Source: Desulfococcus multivorans
GTDB lineage: Bacteria > Desulfobacterota > Desulfobacteria > Desulfobacterales > Desulfococcaceae
DNA length: 64,000 bases
Assembly: GCF_001854245.1 (NCBI RefSeq)
Contig: NZ_CP015381.1
Location: forward strand, 3,879,001-3,943,000
Direction of reading: 5' to 3'
Shown: positions 49,383 to 60,906 of the stretch, in pieces
Position numbering within the stretch: the stretch's first letter is position 1
How the letters are laid out: the number at the start of each line of letters is the position of its first letter
Position numbers and translations under genes: made by a program
The notes under the pieces: generated by a model
Told to the model about the DNA's origin: nothing
The model's database searches: none
What the model saw: the letters and a program-made list of their open reading frames with translations, nothing else

Positions 49383-49563
49383 GCCGCCGGCGTCGGATGC
49401 CGGGGGGCACAGGGCATCGCTCACGACCGCGCCGCCCCATGCCCCCCGAATCCGCCGCTTCCCCTTGACGTTCGGGTCATGCAGTATCATCTTTATGCTC
49501 ATTACTCCCTTTGAACAGCGTCGCCGGCATCATCGGCGCCAAAGCCATCGGAGGAGAACCGAC

Positions 49564-50661
49564 ATGCCCAGAACAGCCATCGACATCCCCGGACAGATCG
49601 ACTATCTCTCCATTCTCGACGAAAACGGCAAGGTCGACGCCGAGCTCGACCCCAACCTTTCGGACGACCTCTTGATGAAACTTTACGAAGCCATGGTCCT
49701 GGGGCGGGAGTTCGATCGCCGGATGCTGAACCTGCAGCGCCAGGGACGCATCGGCACCTTTCCCCCCATTACCGGCCAGGAGGCGGCCCATCTCGGGGCC
49801 GCAGCCGTCCTGGAACCCGAAGACTGGATGGTGCCCTCCTTTCGGGAGACCGCGGCGGAGCTGTGGCGGGGGCGGTCCATGGAAAGCGTCCTCATGGCCT
49901 TCAACGGATACAACGAGGGCTTTCACGTGGCGGAGGACCGGAACGATCTCCCCAACGCCGTACCCGTGGGGTCCCAGACCCTCCACGCCGTGGGCCTTGC
50001 CTGGGCCCTGAAATATCGCGGGAAGAAGCACGTGGCCATGACCTTCTTCGGCGACGGCGCCACCTCCCAGGGGGACGTCCACGAGGCCTTCAATTTCGCC
50101 GGCGTTTTTCAGGTTCCCGTCATCTTCGTCTGCCAGAACAACCAATGGGCCATCTCCATCCCACGCTCCCGTCAGACGCGGTCCAAGACCATCGCCCAGA
50201 AGGCCCTGGCCTACGGTATCGAGGGAATCCAGGTGGACGGCAACGACATCCTCGCCGTTTATGCCGCCGCAAAGGAAGCGGCGGATAGGGCCCGGTCGGG
50301 CGAAGGCCCCACCCTGATCGAATGCGTCACCTATCGTCTCATGATGCACACCACCGCCGACGACCCCAAGCGATACCGCACCGACGAGGAGGTGGAATCC
50401 TGGCGGCAGAAGGATCCCATCCAGCGTTTCCAGGTTTACCTCAAGGAGCGGAAGCTCCTGGACGATGACGGCATCGCCGACGTGGAGCAGTCGGTAAAGG
50501 ACCGGATCCAGACGGCGGTGGACAATGCCGAAAAGCAGATGGCGGACGCCCCGGACCCGCTTCTCATGTTCGAGCATGTTTACGAGACGCCGCCCCCGCA
50601 CCTGAAATCCCAGCGAGAAGCCCTTGCCCGTTGGCTCGAGAAAACCCGCGAGGAGGACTGA
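49564..50661 (+). CDS. pdhA: 2-oxoacid (pyruvate) dehydrogenase E1 alpha subunit
   Basis: A 365-residue thiamine-diphosphate enzyme subunit that decarboxylates the 2-oxoacid and passes the acyl group to E2. The TPP motif GDGATSQGDVHEAFNFAGVF ... NN is intact (near 164-196). RLMMHTTADDPKRYR is the phosphorylation-loop region of the family. ATG 49564 follows GGAGGAG. It is the first gene of a four-gene operon with E1 beta, E2 and E3. Pyruvate is the likeliest substrate, but branched-chain 2-oxoacids cannot be excluded. Confidence 0.85.
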   Translation: MPRTAIDIPGQIDYLSILDENGKVDAELDPNLSDDLLMKLYEAMVLGREFDRRMLNLQRQGRIGTFPPITGQEAAHLGAAAVLEPEDWMVPSFRETAAELWRGRSMESVLMAFNGYNEGFHVAEDRNDLPNAVPVGSQTLHAVGLAWALKYRGKKHVAMTFFGDGATSQGDVHEAFNFAGVFQVPVIFVCQNNQWAISIPRSRQTRSKTIAQKALAYGIEGIQVDGNDILAVYAAAKEAADRARSGEGPTLIECVTYRLMMHTTADDPKRYRTDEEVESWRQKDPIQRFQVYLKERKLLDDDGIADVEQSVKDRIQTAVDNAEKQMADAPDPLLMFEHVYETPPPHLKSQREALARWLEKTREED

Positions 50662-50662
50662 C

Positions 50663-51643
50663 ATGGCGAAGATGACAATGGTACAGGCCCTCAATCTGGC
50701 CCTGCGACAGGAGATGGAACGAGACGACGGCGTCATCGTACTGGGTGAGGACGTCGGCAAGGACGGCGGCGTCTTCCGCGTCACCGACGGCCTTTACGAA
50801 AAATTCGGCGAGACGCGGGTGGTGGACACCCCCCTCTCGGAGAACGGCATCGTCGGCATGTCCGTCGGCATGGCGGTTTACGGACTGAAGCCGGTGTGCG
50901 AGATCCAGTTTTCCGGCTTCGCCTACCAGAATTTCCACCAGATCGAAAATCACGCCTCGCGCCTCCGGTGGCGCTCCCAGGGGCGCTATCACGTCCCCAT
51001 GGTGCTGCGGGCGCCCTACGGCGGCGGCGTCCGCGCCCTGGAACACCACTCCGAGAGCCGCGAGGCCTTCTGGGCCCACATCCCCGGCCTCAAGATGGTG
51101 ATCCCGTCGGGGCCCCGGAACGCCCGGGCCCTCCTGGTGAGCGCCATCCGGGACCCGGACCCCGTCATATTTTATGAGGCCAAGGCCCTCTACCGGGCCT
51201 TCCGGGAGGAGGTGCCCGAGGCGGAGGAGACGATCCCCCTGGGCGAGTCCCGGATTGCCCGGGAAGGGGACGACCTGACCCTCATCGCTTACGGGGCCAT
51301 GCTGCGCCCCGCCCTCGAGGCCGCGGAGCGACTGGAGAAGGAGAAGGGCGTCTCCGTCGAGGTCATCGACCTGCTGACCATCTCGCCCCTGGACGACACC
51401 CTTTTCGTCACGTCCGTCAAAAAGACGGGGCATGCCGTGATCGTCCACGAGGCCCCCATGAGCTTCGGCCCCGGGGCCGAGATCACGGCCCGACTGGTGG
51501 AGAAGGCCTTCTACTACCTGGAGGTGCCCATCGGACGGGTTACCGGCTATGACGTCGTCATTCCCCTCTTCAGCCGGGAGAAGCACTACATCCCCACCGT
51601 GGAGCGCATCGTCCACGAAGCCAAGAAAATTCTTGAAACCTGA
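50663..51643 (+). CDS. pdhB: 2-oxoacid (pyruvate) dehydrogenase E1 beta subunit
   Basis: A 326-residue partner of E1 alpha. Family blocks GEDVGKDGGVFRVTDGL, DTPLSENGIVGMSVGMA and VVIPLFSREKHYIPTVERI are present. The ATG begins one base after the pdhA stop codon behind GAGGAGG, so the two are translationally coupled. Confidence 0.88.
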   Translation: MAKMTMVQALNLALRQEMERDDGVIVLGEDVGKDGGVFRVTDGLYEKFGETRVVDTPLSENGIVGMSVGMAVYGLKPVCEIQFSGFAYQNFHQIENHASRLRWRSQGRYHVPMVLRAPYGGGVRALEHHSESREAFWAHIPGLKMVIPSGPRNARALLVSAIRDPDPVIFYEAKALYRAFREEVPEAEETIPLGESRIAREGDDLTLIAYGAMLRPALEAAERLEKEKGVSVEVIDLLTISPLDDTLFVTSVKKTGHAVIVHEAPMSFGPGAEITARLVEKAFYYLEVPIGRVTGYDVVIPLFSREKHYIPTVERIVHEAKKILET

Positions 51644-51658
51644 TTCGGAGGAAAACCC

Positions 51659-53065
51659 ATGACCCAATCTTTCAAGCTACCCGACCTGGGGGAAGGGATT
51701 CACGAAGGGGAGGTGACCGCCGTGACGGTGTCGGAGGGCGACCGCGTCGAGGAAGGCGACGTCATTCTCGAGATCGAAACCGACAAGGCGGCCGTGGAGA
51801 TTCCCTCCCCCGTCACCGGCACCGTCGTGGAGATCCGCGTCAAGGCGGGAGACGTGGTCAAGGTGGGCGACGTTCTGATGACCTTCGACACGGCAGCGGC
51901 ATCCGAAACGGAAGAACCGGAAGCATCCGGAGAGCGCGACGCATCCTCGGGGGCGAAGCCCTCGAAAAAATCCGAAGCGGACGAGCAGAGCGCGGAAGAG
52001 CCGGACAAGCCGAGCCGGGAAGAGAAGGAAGACAAGGCCGCGGACAAGACAGACGAGGGGCGCCCCCGGGACCGGAAGGGACCGGTGCCCGCATCCCCCG
52101 CCACCCGGCGTCTGGCCCGGGAGATGGAGATCGACCTTCATGAGGTGACGCCCACCGGCCGGGGCGGGGTGGTCACGGCGGACGATGTCCGGCGTCATGC
52201 CGATGCCGGCGGCACGGCGGCACGGGAAGGGAAAAAGACCGAAAAGGCCCCGGAAAAGCCGGAAGCGGCGCCGGATCGGTCTGAAGCTCCGGAACAGCCC
52301 CGACCCCTTTCGGCGGACGCTCCCGATCTGCCCGACTTTTCCCGGTGGGGCGAGGTGGAGCGGGTCCCTGTCCGCTCCATTCGGCGGGCTACGGCCAGAC
52401 AGATGGCCGTGGCCTGGTCCCGGATCCCCCACGTCACCACCACGGACATGGTCGACATCACCGATCTGGAAGCCTTTCGCCGGAAGCACAAGCAAAAGAT
52501 CGCCGAGCAGGACGGACATCTGAGCCTCACGGTCTTCGTGCTGAAGGCCCTGGTTTCGGCCCTGAAACGATTCCCCTATTTCAACTCGAGCCTGGACGCG
52601 GCGTCGGGGGAGCTCATCCTGAAGCGCTACTATCACATCGGCGTGGCGGTGGACACCGAGGACGGACTGATCGTTCCGGTGCTCCGGAACGTGGACCGCA
52701 AGAGCCTCACCCAGATCGCCGTCGAACTCAAAGGATTGGTGGACAAGACCCGGAACCGGAAGATCGCCGTGGAGGAGCTCCAGGGCGGGACCTTCACCGT
52801 CACCAACACCGGGGGGAGCGGCGGCACGCTCTTCGTGCCCATCGTCAACCATCCTCAGGCGGCCATCCTGGGCATGGGACGAGCCGGTATGGCGCCGGTG
52901 GTGCACACCCTGCCGTCGGGCCGGCATGAGATCGTGCCCCGCCTCATGATGCCGATCATCCTCACCATGGATCACCGGATCCTCGACGGCGGCGACGCCT
53001 CCCGCTTCCTCGCGACGGTCACGGCCGCCCTGGCCGATCCCGAGGAATTGTTTTTAACCGGCTGA
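51659..53065 (+). CDS. pdhC: Dihydrolipoamide acyltransferase E2
   Basis: A 468-residue core enzyme. It has one lipoyl domain (1-80, with the lipoylated Lys in EIETDKAAVEIPSP near 43), a charged linker (about 80-140, rich in Glu/Lys/Ser), a peripheral-subunit-binding domain (PASPATRRLAREMEIDLHEV, about 142-178), a second linker, and the catalytic domain (about 235-468) ending with the active-site DHRILDG. It transfers the acyl group to CoA. Confidence 0.9.
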   Translation: MTQSFKLPDLGEGIHEGEVTAVTVSEGDRVEEGDVILEIETDKAAVEIPSPVTGTVVEIRVKAGDVVKVGDVLMTFDTAAASETEEPEASGERDASSGAKPSKKSEADEQSAEEPDKPSREEKEDKAADKTDEGRPRDRKGPVPASPATRRLAREMEIDLHEVTPTGRGGVVTADDVRRHADAGGTAAREGKKTEKAPEKPEAAPDRSEAPEQPRPLSADAPDLPDFSRWGEVERVPVRSIRRATARQMAVAWSRIPHVTTTDMVDITDLEAFRRKHKQKIAEQDGHLSLTVFVLKALVSALKRFPYFNSSLDAASGELILKRYYHIGVAVDTEDGLIVPVLRNVDRKSLTQIAVELKGLVDKTRNRKIAVEELQGGTFTVTNTGGSGGTLFVPIVNHPQAAILGMGRAGMAPVVHTLPSGRHEIVPRLMMPIILTMDHRILDGGDASRFLATVTAALADPEELFLTG

Positions 53066-53085
53066 AGGCCGGATTGGAGATGATT

Positions 53086-54504
53086 ATGGTTATGGGAGAA
53101 CTGGTACAGGATTGCGAGGTCGTCGTCATCGGCGGCGGGCCGGGAGGATACGCCGCGGCCTTTCGGGCGGCGGACCTGGGCATGGACGTAACCCTCATCG
53201 ACACGGGCGAAGGGCCGGGCGGGGTCTGCCTCTTCAGGGGATGCATCCCCTCCAAGACGTATCTCACCCTCGCCGAACTGCTCCACGACGCCGACCGGGC
53301 CAGGGAGATGGGCATCACCTTCGGCCGGCCCGATATCGACATCGCGGGCGTCCGCGGCTGGAAACAACAGGTGGTGGACAAACTGGCGAAGGGCCTGATG
53401 CAGTTGACGAAAGCCCGGGGCATTCAATTGCTGCAAGGCCGGGCAGCGTTCAAGAGCGCCAATGAAGTCCGGATCCCGGGATCGGACATCAGCGGCATCC
53501 GGTTCAAGCATGCCGTCATCGCCACAGGCTCCCGCCCAATCCCCCTCCCGGACACGGATTTCGAAAAAGACGGCCGGATCATGAGCTCCACGGCGGCCCT
53601 GAGCCTCCCCGACATCCCCAAACGGATGCTGGTGGTGGGCGGCGGGTATGTCGGCCTCGAGATCGGGATGATTTACGCGGCCCTGGGTTCGGAGATCCAT
53701 CTGGTGGAGATGGGGGACCGCCTGCTGCCGGGCATCGACGACGATCTCACGGCGCCCCTGAAGCGCCGGCTGGACAAGGCCTTCAAAGCGGTTCACCTCA
53801 ACACCCGCGTATCGAAGCTCCAGCCCCGCGACGACGGTGTGGACGTCTCGTTTTCCGGAAACGGGAGCGACGACACCTTCGACCGGGTCCTCGTCGCCGT
53901 CGGGAGGGCACCCAACACCCGGGGCCTCGGCCTTGAAAACACCCGGGTTCGCACCGACGACCGGGGGTTTGTCATTGTCGATGATCGGCAACGGACCGGG
54001 GACGAAAACATCTTTGCCGTAGGCGACGTCACCGGCGGCATGATGCTGGCCCACAAGGCCTCCCGCGAAGGCAAGATCGCGGCCGAGGTCATGGCCGGTC
54101 AGCCCTCGGCCTTCGATGCCGCAGCGATCCCGGCGGTGGTGTACACCGATCCCCAGATCGCCTATTGCGGCCTCACCGAAACGGCGGCCAGGCAGGAAAA
54201 ACGGACCGTCGAGGTCCGGCGATTCCCCTGGAAGTATTCAGGCCGGGCCGTCACCCTGGGGACCCCCGAGGGGATGACCAAGATGATCGTCGATCCCGAA
54301 TCTCAGCGGATTCTGGGCGTCGGCATCGTGGGCCGGAACACCGAAGGGCTTATCTCGGAGGGTGTTCTGGCCGTCGAGATGGGCGCCGTGGTCCAGGACG
54401 TCGCCTTTACCATCCATCCCCACCCCACCCTCTCGGAGACCGAGGCCGAGGCGGCCGAGCTCTTTCTGGGCGGAGCCGTCCACGCGCCTCCCGTCCGGAA
54501 ATAA
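53086..54504 (+). CDS. lpdA: Dihydrolipoyl dehydrogenase E3
   Basis: A 472-residue FAD enzyme. It has the FAD-binding GGGPGGYAAAFRAA near the N-terminus, the redox-active disulfide in GGVCLFRGCIPSK, the NAD-binding GGGYVGLEIGMIYAALG and the C-terminal His-Glu pair in HPHPTLSE. It reoxidises the E2 lipoyl group with NAD. ATG 53086 was chosen as it lies 6 bp after GGAG; 53080 and 53092 are alternatives. It completes the operon. Confidence 0.9.
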   Translation: MVMGELVQDCEVVVIGGGPGGYAAAFRAADLGMDVTLIDTGEGPGGVCLFRGCIPSKTYLTLAELLHDADRAREMGITFGRPDIDIAGVRGWKQQVVDKLAKGLMQLTKARGIQLLQGRAAFKSANEVRIPGSDISGIRFKHAVIATGSRPIPLPDTDFEKDGRIMSSTAALSLPDIPKRMLVVGGGYVGLEIGMIYAALGSEIHLVEMGDRLLPGIDDDLTAPLKRRLDKAFKAVHLNTRVSKLQPRDDGVDVSFSGNGSDDTFDRVLVAVGRAPNTRGLGLENTRVRTDDRGFVIVDDRQRTGDENIFAVGDVTGGMMLAHKASREGKIAAEVMAGQPSAFDAAAIPAVVYTDPQIAYCGLTETAARQEKRTVEVRRFPWKYSGRAVTLGTPEGMTKMIVDPESQRILGVGIVGRNTEGLISEGVLAVEMGAVVQDVAFTIHPHPTLSETEAEAAELFLGGAVHAPPVRK

Positions 54505-54509
54505 CCGAC

Positions 54510-54549
54510 GCCGCCCGCCTCCGGGCGGCTGTCCCGTCATTATTTTTTT
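54510..54549 (+). terminator. Terminator of the dehydrogenase operon
   Basis: GCCGCCCG and CGGGCGGC form an 8-bp perfect stem with a 4-nt loop; a run of seven T starts 13 bp later. The spacing is long for a classic intrinsic terminator. Confidence 0.6.
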
Positions 54550-54575
54550 GACAAACCATCCCCAGGGCCTATAAT
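54548..54575 (+). promoter_or_regulatory. Consensus sigma-70 promoter of the queA-tgt operon
   Basis: A perfect TTGACA (54548-54553) and a perfect TATAAT (54570-54575) are 16 bp apart, the best sigma-70 match in the window. It should drive DUF2065, queA and tgt, and perhaps the genes after them. Confidence 0.85.
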
Positions 54576-54691
54576 AGATCGTTTTAACGCACCCCCGGCA
54601 AAACCGGTTTTGACGGCACGACAGCCGGGCCCATTGTCAGGGCCGGCCTGAACGGTGCCGGGATATCTTCAGCAGTGAGGAAAACAGACCG

Positions 54692-54883
54692 ATGGAATTT
54701 TTTCTGTGCGTCGTCGGCATGGTCATGTTCATAGAGGGGTTTCCCTATGCCGCCTTTCCGAACCGGATGAAATCCTGGCTGGAAAGAATCCTGGAACTCC
54801 CGCCCCGAACCCTGCGGGGGCTGGGCCTTATCATGATGCTCGCGGGACTTTTGACGGTCTGGGCGGGGAGGATGTTCGACTAG
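54692..54883 (+). CDS. DUF2065 small membrane protein
   Basis: A 63-residue protein with two membrane helices (FFLCVVGMVMFIEGFPYAAF and LRGLGLIMMLAGLLTVWAG). It matches the YjeT/DUF2065 family, whose role is unknown. GAGGAAAA precedes the ATG. Its stop codon is one base before the queA start, so the two are co-translated. Confidence 0.85.
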   Translation: MEFFLCVVGMVMFIEGFPYAAFPNRMKSWLERILELPPRTLRGLGLIMMLAGLLTVWAGRMFD

Positions 54884-54884
54884 A

Positions 54885-57108
<2,224 letters not shown>

Positions 57109-57259
57109 CAAACCCCATTTGAGCCTTATGTTAAGAGACGCAACCCAGGGAACGCGCATTCACGGGATGCCGACGCCGGCCACCCGGCGTCGTTGCGCCG
57201 TTTGTCGCATCCGGAGCGCGACGCGTTCCGTTCAACCCCTACACAGAGAAGGAGCACCC

Positions 57260-57481
57260 ATGAAGGAAAAAGTCGAAGCGGTATTGAAGAAAATCCGGCC
57301 CGCCCTCCAACGGGACGGCGGCGACGTCGAGCTGGTGGAGGTCCTGGCCAACGGCATCGTCAGGGTCCGCCTCAAGGGCGCCTGCGCCGGCTGCCCCATG
57401 TCCCAGATGACCCTCAGAAACGGCATCGAACGGGTTCTCAAGCAGGAGATCCCGGAAGTCAAAGCCGTCGAACCCGCCTAA
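57260..57481 (+). CDS. NifU C-terminal-domain (Nfu-type) iron-sulfur scaffold
   Basis: A 73-residue protein consisting only of the NifU-like domain, with the cluster-binding CXXC in [14 protein letters not shown] and the family block [13 protein letters not shown]. It would carry or deliver a [4Fe-4S] cluster. AGAAGGAG precedes the ATG. It is probably co-transcribed with the aminotransferase 14 bp downstream. The 150 bp before it show no gene. Confidence 0.9.
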   Translation: MKEKVEAVLKKIRPALQRDGGDVELVEVLANGIVRVRLKGACAGCPMSQMTLRNGIERVLKQEIPEVKAVEPA

Positions 57482-57495
57482 CCCGGAGGAGATGA

Positions 57496-58677
57496 ATGCC
57501 CATTGCAGTGAAGATCCAGGCAGTGATCGAAAAATCCTCATGGATCCGGAAGATGTTCGAGGAGGGGGCACGGCTCAAGGCCCTCCACGGGGCGGAAAAC
57601 GTGTATGATTTCAGCCTGGGAAACCCCAACGTCCCGCCCCCCGAGATCTTCGAAAAGACCCTTCGGGAGCTTGTCGACTCGGGTGAGGCCAGGGACCACG
57701 GCTACATGCCCAACACGGGATACCCCTTTGTCCGCCAGGCGGTGGCCGACCATGTGGGGAGGGTGCAGGGCGCGGCCATCACCGCCGACGACGTCATCAT
57801 GACGTGCGGTGCCGCCGGCGCCCTCAACGCCGTCTTCAAGGCCCTGCTGGATCCCGGGGACGAGGTCCTCGTGCCGGCGCCCTATTTCGTGGAGTACAAC
57901 GCATACGCCGACAACCACGGCGGCATTTTGAAAACCGTGCCGACCCGTGAGGACTTCACCCTGGATCTCGCCGCCATCGATGCGGCCGTTACGGAAAAGA
58001 CGAAGATCGTCCTCATCAACTCTCCCAACAACCCCACCGGCCAGATCTACGACGCCGAGAGCCTGGCGGCCCTGGGCCGGCTGCTCCTGGACCGGGGCGA
58101 GGCCATGGGTCGGGCCATCTACCTCGTCTCGGACGAACCCTACCGCAACATCGTCTATGACGGGGCGACGGTGCCCGGCATCTTCACGGCATCCCCCAAC
58201 AGCATCGTGGCCACCTCCTACTCCAAGGAGCTCTCGATCCCCGGCGAGCGCCTGGGTTATATCGCGGTGAACCCGGCCGTGGACGACCGCAGGAATCTCC
58301 TGGCAGCCCTGGCCCTCACCAACCGGATCCTGGGATTCGTCAACGCCCCCTCCATGATGCAGCGGGTCGTGGCACGGCTCCAGGGCGTCACCGTGGACGT
58401 TTCAGAGTATGACCGGAAGCGTCGGCTCCTCTGCAAGGGGCTTGCGGAATGCGGCTATGACTTCATCACGCCGCCGGGGGCCTTTTATCTTTTCCCGAAA
58501 AGTCCCATCCCCGACGACGTCGCCTTTGTCCAGGCCCTCCAGGAGGAGCGGATCCTGGCGGTTCCCGGCAGCGGCTTCGGCGGCCCCGGCCACTTCCGGA
58601 TCGCCTACTGCGTGGACGACAAGACCATCACGGGCGCCATGCCGGGATTTAAACGGACCATCGAGAAGTACCGGTAG
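57496..58677 (+). CDS. PLP-dependent aminotransferase (class I/II)
   Basis: A 393-residue enzyme of fold type I. PNTGYPFVRQAVADHV, the Asn-Pro-Thr block NSPNNPTGQIYDAE, SDEPYRN, the PLP Lys in SYSKELSIPGERLGY (near 243) and the Arg in FRIAYC are seen. It is close to the aspartate and aromatic aminotransferase groups; the substrate is not decidable. A strong terminator follows. Confidence 0.85.
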   Translation: MPIAVKIQAVIEKSSWIRKMFEEGARLKALHGAENVYDFSLGNPNVPPPEIFEKTLRELVDSGEARDHGYMPNTGYPFVRQAVADHVGRVQGAAITADDVIMTCGAAGALNAVFKALLDPGDEVLVPAPYFVEYNAYADNHGGILKTVPTREDFTLDLAAIDAAVTEKTKIVLINSPNNPTGQIYDAESLAALGRLLLDRGEAMGRAIYLVSDEPYRNIVYDGATVPGIFTASPNSIVATSYSKELSIPGERLGYIAVNPAVDDRRNLLAALALTNRILGFVNAPSMMQRVVARLQGVTVDVSEYDRKRRLLCKGLAECGYDFITPPGAFYLFPKSPIPDDVAFVQALQEERILAVPGSGFGGPGHFRIAYCVDDKTITGAMPGFKRTIEKYR

Positions 58678-58704
58678 AAGACATACCGACAGTTCGCAGA
58701 TCTG

Positions 58705-58738
58705 AAAGCCCGCACGCTCTGAAGCGCGGGCTTTTTTT
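58705..58738 (+). terminator. Intrinsic terminator
   Basis: AAAGCCCGC pairs with GCGGGCTTT over nine bases, followed by a T run ending at 58738. It ends the aminotransferase transcript. Confidence 0.92.
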
Positions 58739-58802
58739 ATGGCTGAACGCCGCTCACGGACGTTTCATCCTCCCCGCCTTCCCAAGATCGACAAAATCCC
58801 CC

Positions 58803-58859
58803 TTGACAACTCCGCACCGGTCTGTCATAAGCAGCCCATCAAAAATAAAACATCGTTTT
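58803..58859 (+). promoter_or_regulatory. Promoter and palindrome before the IclR gene
   Basis: TTGACA (58803-58808) and CATAAG (58826-58831) are 17 bp apart. The perfect palindrome AAAAC-ATC-GTTTT (58847-58859) lies just before the start codon and may be an autoregulatory site. Confidence 0.5.
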
Positions 58860-58864
58860 GTATT

Positions 58865-59638
58865 ATGAAACAAAATTCGTCCAATCTCAATTCAGTGGAG
58901 AAAGCCATCGCCATTCTCCAGGCCTTTCAGGCGGACCATCCCGTCTGGGGCGTCCGGGAGCTGGCGGCGCGCCTGGGCTTCAGCCCGGCAACGGTCCAGC
59001 GCATCCTCCAGACCCTGAAGCTTCACGGGTTCGTGGAGCAGGACGATCAGACCCGACAGTATCGGCTGGGAAGCGTCTACTATCGGTTCATCGCCGTCCT
59101 CGAATCGGACCAGCCCCTCCCCCGCGCCGCGCGATCCTTCATGCAGGCGCTGCTCGAGGCCACCCGGGAGACGGTCCACCTCAACGTTATCGATGGAACC
59201 GACCGCGTCTGCATCGACCACATGGAATCCCCCCAGGAGCTGAAGGCCATCATGCCCATCGGCAACCGATCCCCGCTCCATGCCGGGGCGTCGGCCAAAT
59301 GCCTTCTCGCCTTTTCCTCGGCGGCGTTCATCGAGCGTTATCTCGGCAGGCCCGGACTCGAAACCCTGACCGACCAGACCGTCACCGACGCCGTCGGCCT
59401 CAAAAAAGAGCTCGACCGGATCCGGCGTCAAGGCTACGCCGCCAGCCTCGGGGAGCGGATAGCGGGCCTCGGCGCCCTGAGCGCGCCGGTATTGGATTAC
59501 CGGGGATCGCTCCTGGCCGCCATCAGCCTGGCCCTGCCGGAGATCCGGTACCGCGATCCCATCCACCGCAAATTCTGCATCGCGGCCCTTTTGAAGGCGA
59601 CCCGCGATTTTTCGAAACACATGGGGTATTCGGGATAA
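58865..59638 (+). CDS. IclR-family transcription regulator
   Basis: A 257-residue regulator. The N-terminal winged helix (about 8-68) reads SVEKAIAILQAFQADHPVWGVRELAARLGFSPATVQRILQTL, and the C-terminal effector domain (about 85-250) has the IclR block HAGASAKCLLAF. ATG 58865 was chosen since upstream codons lie before the promoter's -10. No clear ribosome site. It lies before an acyl-CoA dehydrogenase, which it may control. Confidence 0.88.
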   Translation: MKQNSSNLNSVEKAIAILQAFQADHPVWGVRELAARLGFSPATVQRILQTLKLHGFVEQDDQTRQYRLGSVYYRFIAVLESDQPLPRAARSFMQALLEATRETVHLNVIDGTDRVCIDHMESPQELKAIMPIGNRSPLHAGASAKCLLAFSSAAFIERYLGRPGLETLTDQTVTDAVGLKKELDRIRRQGYAASLGERIAGLGALSAPVLDYRGSLLAAISLALPEIRYRDPIHRKFCIAALLKATRDFSKHMGYSG

Positions 59639-59699
59639 AGGGGCCCCGATGTCATCCCGGCCTATTCATTGATCCCATCAAACTTTTCAGGAGGAACAC

Positions 59700-60869
59700 A
59701 TGGATTTCAACTTATCCAAAGAACTACAGATGCTGCAGAAAGAGGTCCGCAACTTCGTCAACAAGAAGATCGTCCCCTTCGCCGACCAGTGGGACAACGA
59801 GAATCACTTCCCATACGAGGAGGCCGTCCGGCCCATGGGCGAGCTGGGCTTCTTCGGGACGGTGATTCCCGAGGAGTACGGCGGCGAAGGCATGGACCAG
59901 GGATGGCTCGCGGCCATGATCGTCACCGAGGAGATCGCAAGGGGCTCCTCCGCACTCCGGGTCCAGCTCAACATGGAGGTGCTGGGGTGCGCCTATACCA
60001 TCCTGACCTACGGGAGCGAGGCCCTCAAAAAGAAATACGTCCCCAAGCTCTCCAGCGCCGAATTCCTGGGCGGCTTCGGCATCACCGAGCCCGACGCCGG
60101 CTCCGACGTCATGGCCATGTCCTCCACGGCCGAGGACAAGGGGGACCACTGGCTCCTCAACGGCTCCAAGACCTGGATCTCCAACGCGGCCCAGGCCGAC
60201 GTGCTGATCTACTATGCCTACACCGACAAGGCGGCGGGCTCCCGGGGGCTTTCGGCCTTCGTCATCGAACCCAGAAACTTCCCCGGCATCAAGACCTCCA
60301 ACCTGGAGAAGCTGGGATCCCACGCCTCCCCCACCGGCGAGCTCTTCCTCGACAACGTCAAGGTGCCCAAGGAGAACATCCTCGGCAAGCCCGGCGACGG
60401 CGCCAGGATCGTCTTCGGATCCCTCAACCACACCCGGCTTTCAGCCGCCGCCGGCGGCGTTGGGCTCGCCCAGGCCTGCCTGGACGCCGCCATCAAGTAC
60501 TGCAACGAGCGCCGCCAGTTCGGCAAGCCCATCGGCGATTTCCAGATGAACCAGGACATGATCGCCCAGATGGCCGTCGAGGTGGAGGCGGCCCGTCTTC
60601 TGGCCTACAAGGCTGCCGCGGCAAAGGACGAGGGCCGGCTCAACAACGGCCTCGACGTGGCCATGGCCAAGTATGCCGCCGGCGAAGCCGTGAGCAAGTG
60701 CGCCAATTACGCCATGCGCATCCTCGGGGCCTACGGCTACTCCACCGAGTACCCCGTCGCCCGCTTCTACCGCGACGCACCCACCTATTACATGGTGGAG
60801 GGCTCGGCCAACATCTGCAAGATGATCATCGCCCTGGATCAGCTGGGGGTCAGAAAGGCCAACCGGTAA
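59700..60869 (+). CDS. Acyl-CoA dehydrogenase, likely non-decarboxylating glutaryl-CoA dehydrogenase
   Basis: A 389-residue FAD enzyme of the acyl-CoA dehydrogenase family. It has GGFGITEPDAGSD, KTWISNAAQADV, ERRQFGKPIGDFQ and GAYGYSTEYPVARFYRDAPTY, with the catalytic Glu in YYMVEGSANI. In the glutaryl-CoA dehydrogenase substrate pocket the Arg is kept (SSALRVQLN) but is followed by Val, where decarboxylating enzymes have Ser (GYRS). From memory the sequence matches the D. multivorans enzyme that makes glutaconyl-CoA without losing CO2, used in anaerobic aromatic and dicarboxylate breakdown. AGGAGG precedes the ATG. Confidence 0.8.
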   Translation: MDFNLSKELQMLQKEVRNFVNKKIVPFADQWDNENHFPYEEAVRPMGELGFFGTVIPEEYGGEGMDQGWLAAMIVTEEIARGSSALRVQLNMEVLGCAYTILTYGSEALKKKYVPKLSSAEFLGGFGITEPDAGSDVMAMSSTAEDKGDHWLLNGSKTWISNAAQADVLIYYAYTDKAAGSRGLSAFVIEPRNFPGIKTSNLEKLGSHASPTGELFLDNVKVPKENILGKPGDGARIVFGSLNHTRLSAAAGGVGLAQACLDAAIKYCNERRQFGKPIGDFQMNQDMIAQMAVEVEAARLLAYKAAAAKDEGRLNNGLDVAMAKYAAGEAVSKCANYAMRILGAYGYSTEYPVARFYRDAPTYYMVEGSANICKMIIALDQLGVRKANR

Positions 60870-60906
60870 CCCCGAGAACCTGAAAACGCCTGAAAGGAGA
60901 CGATAT

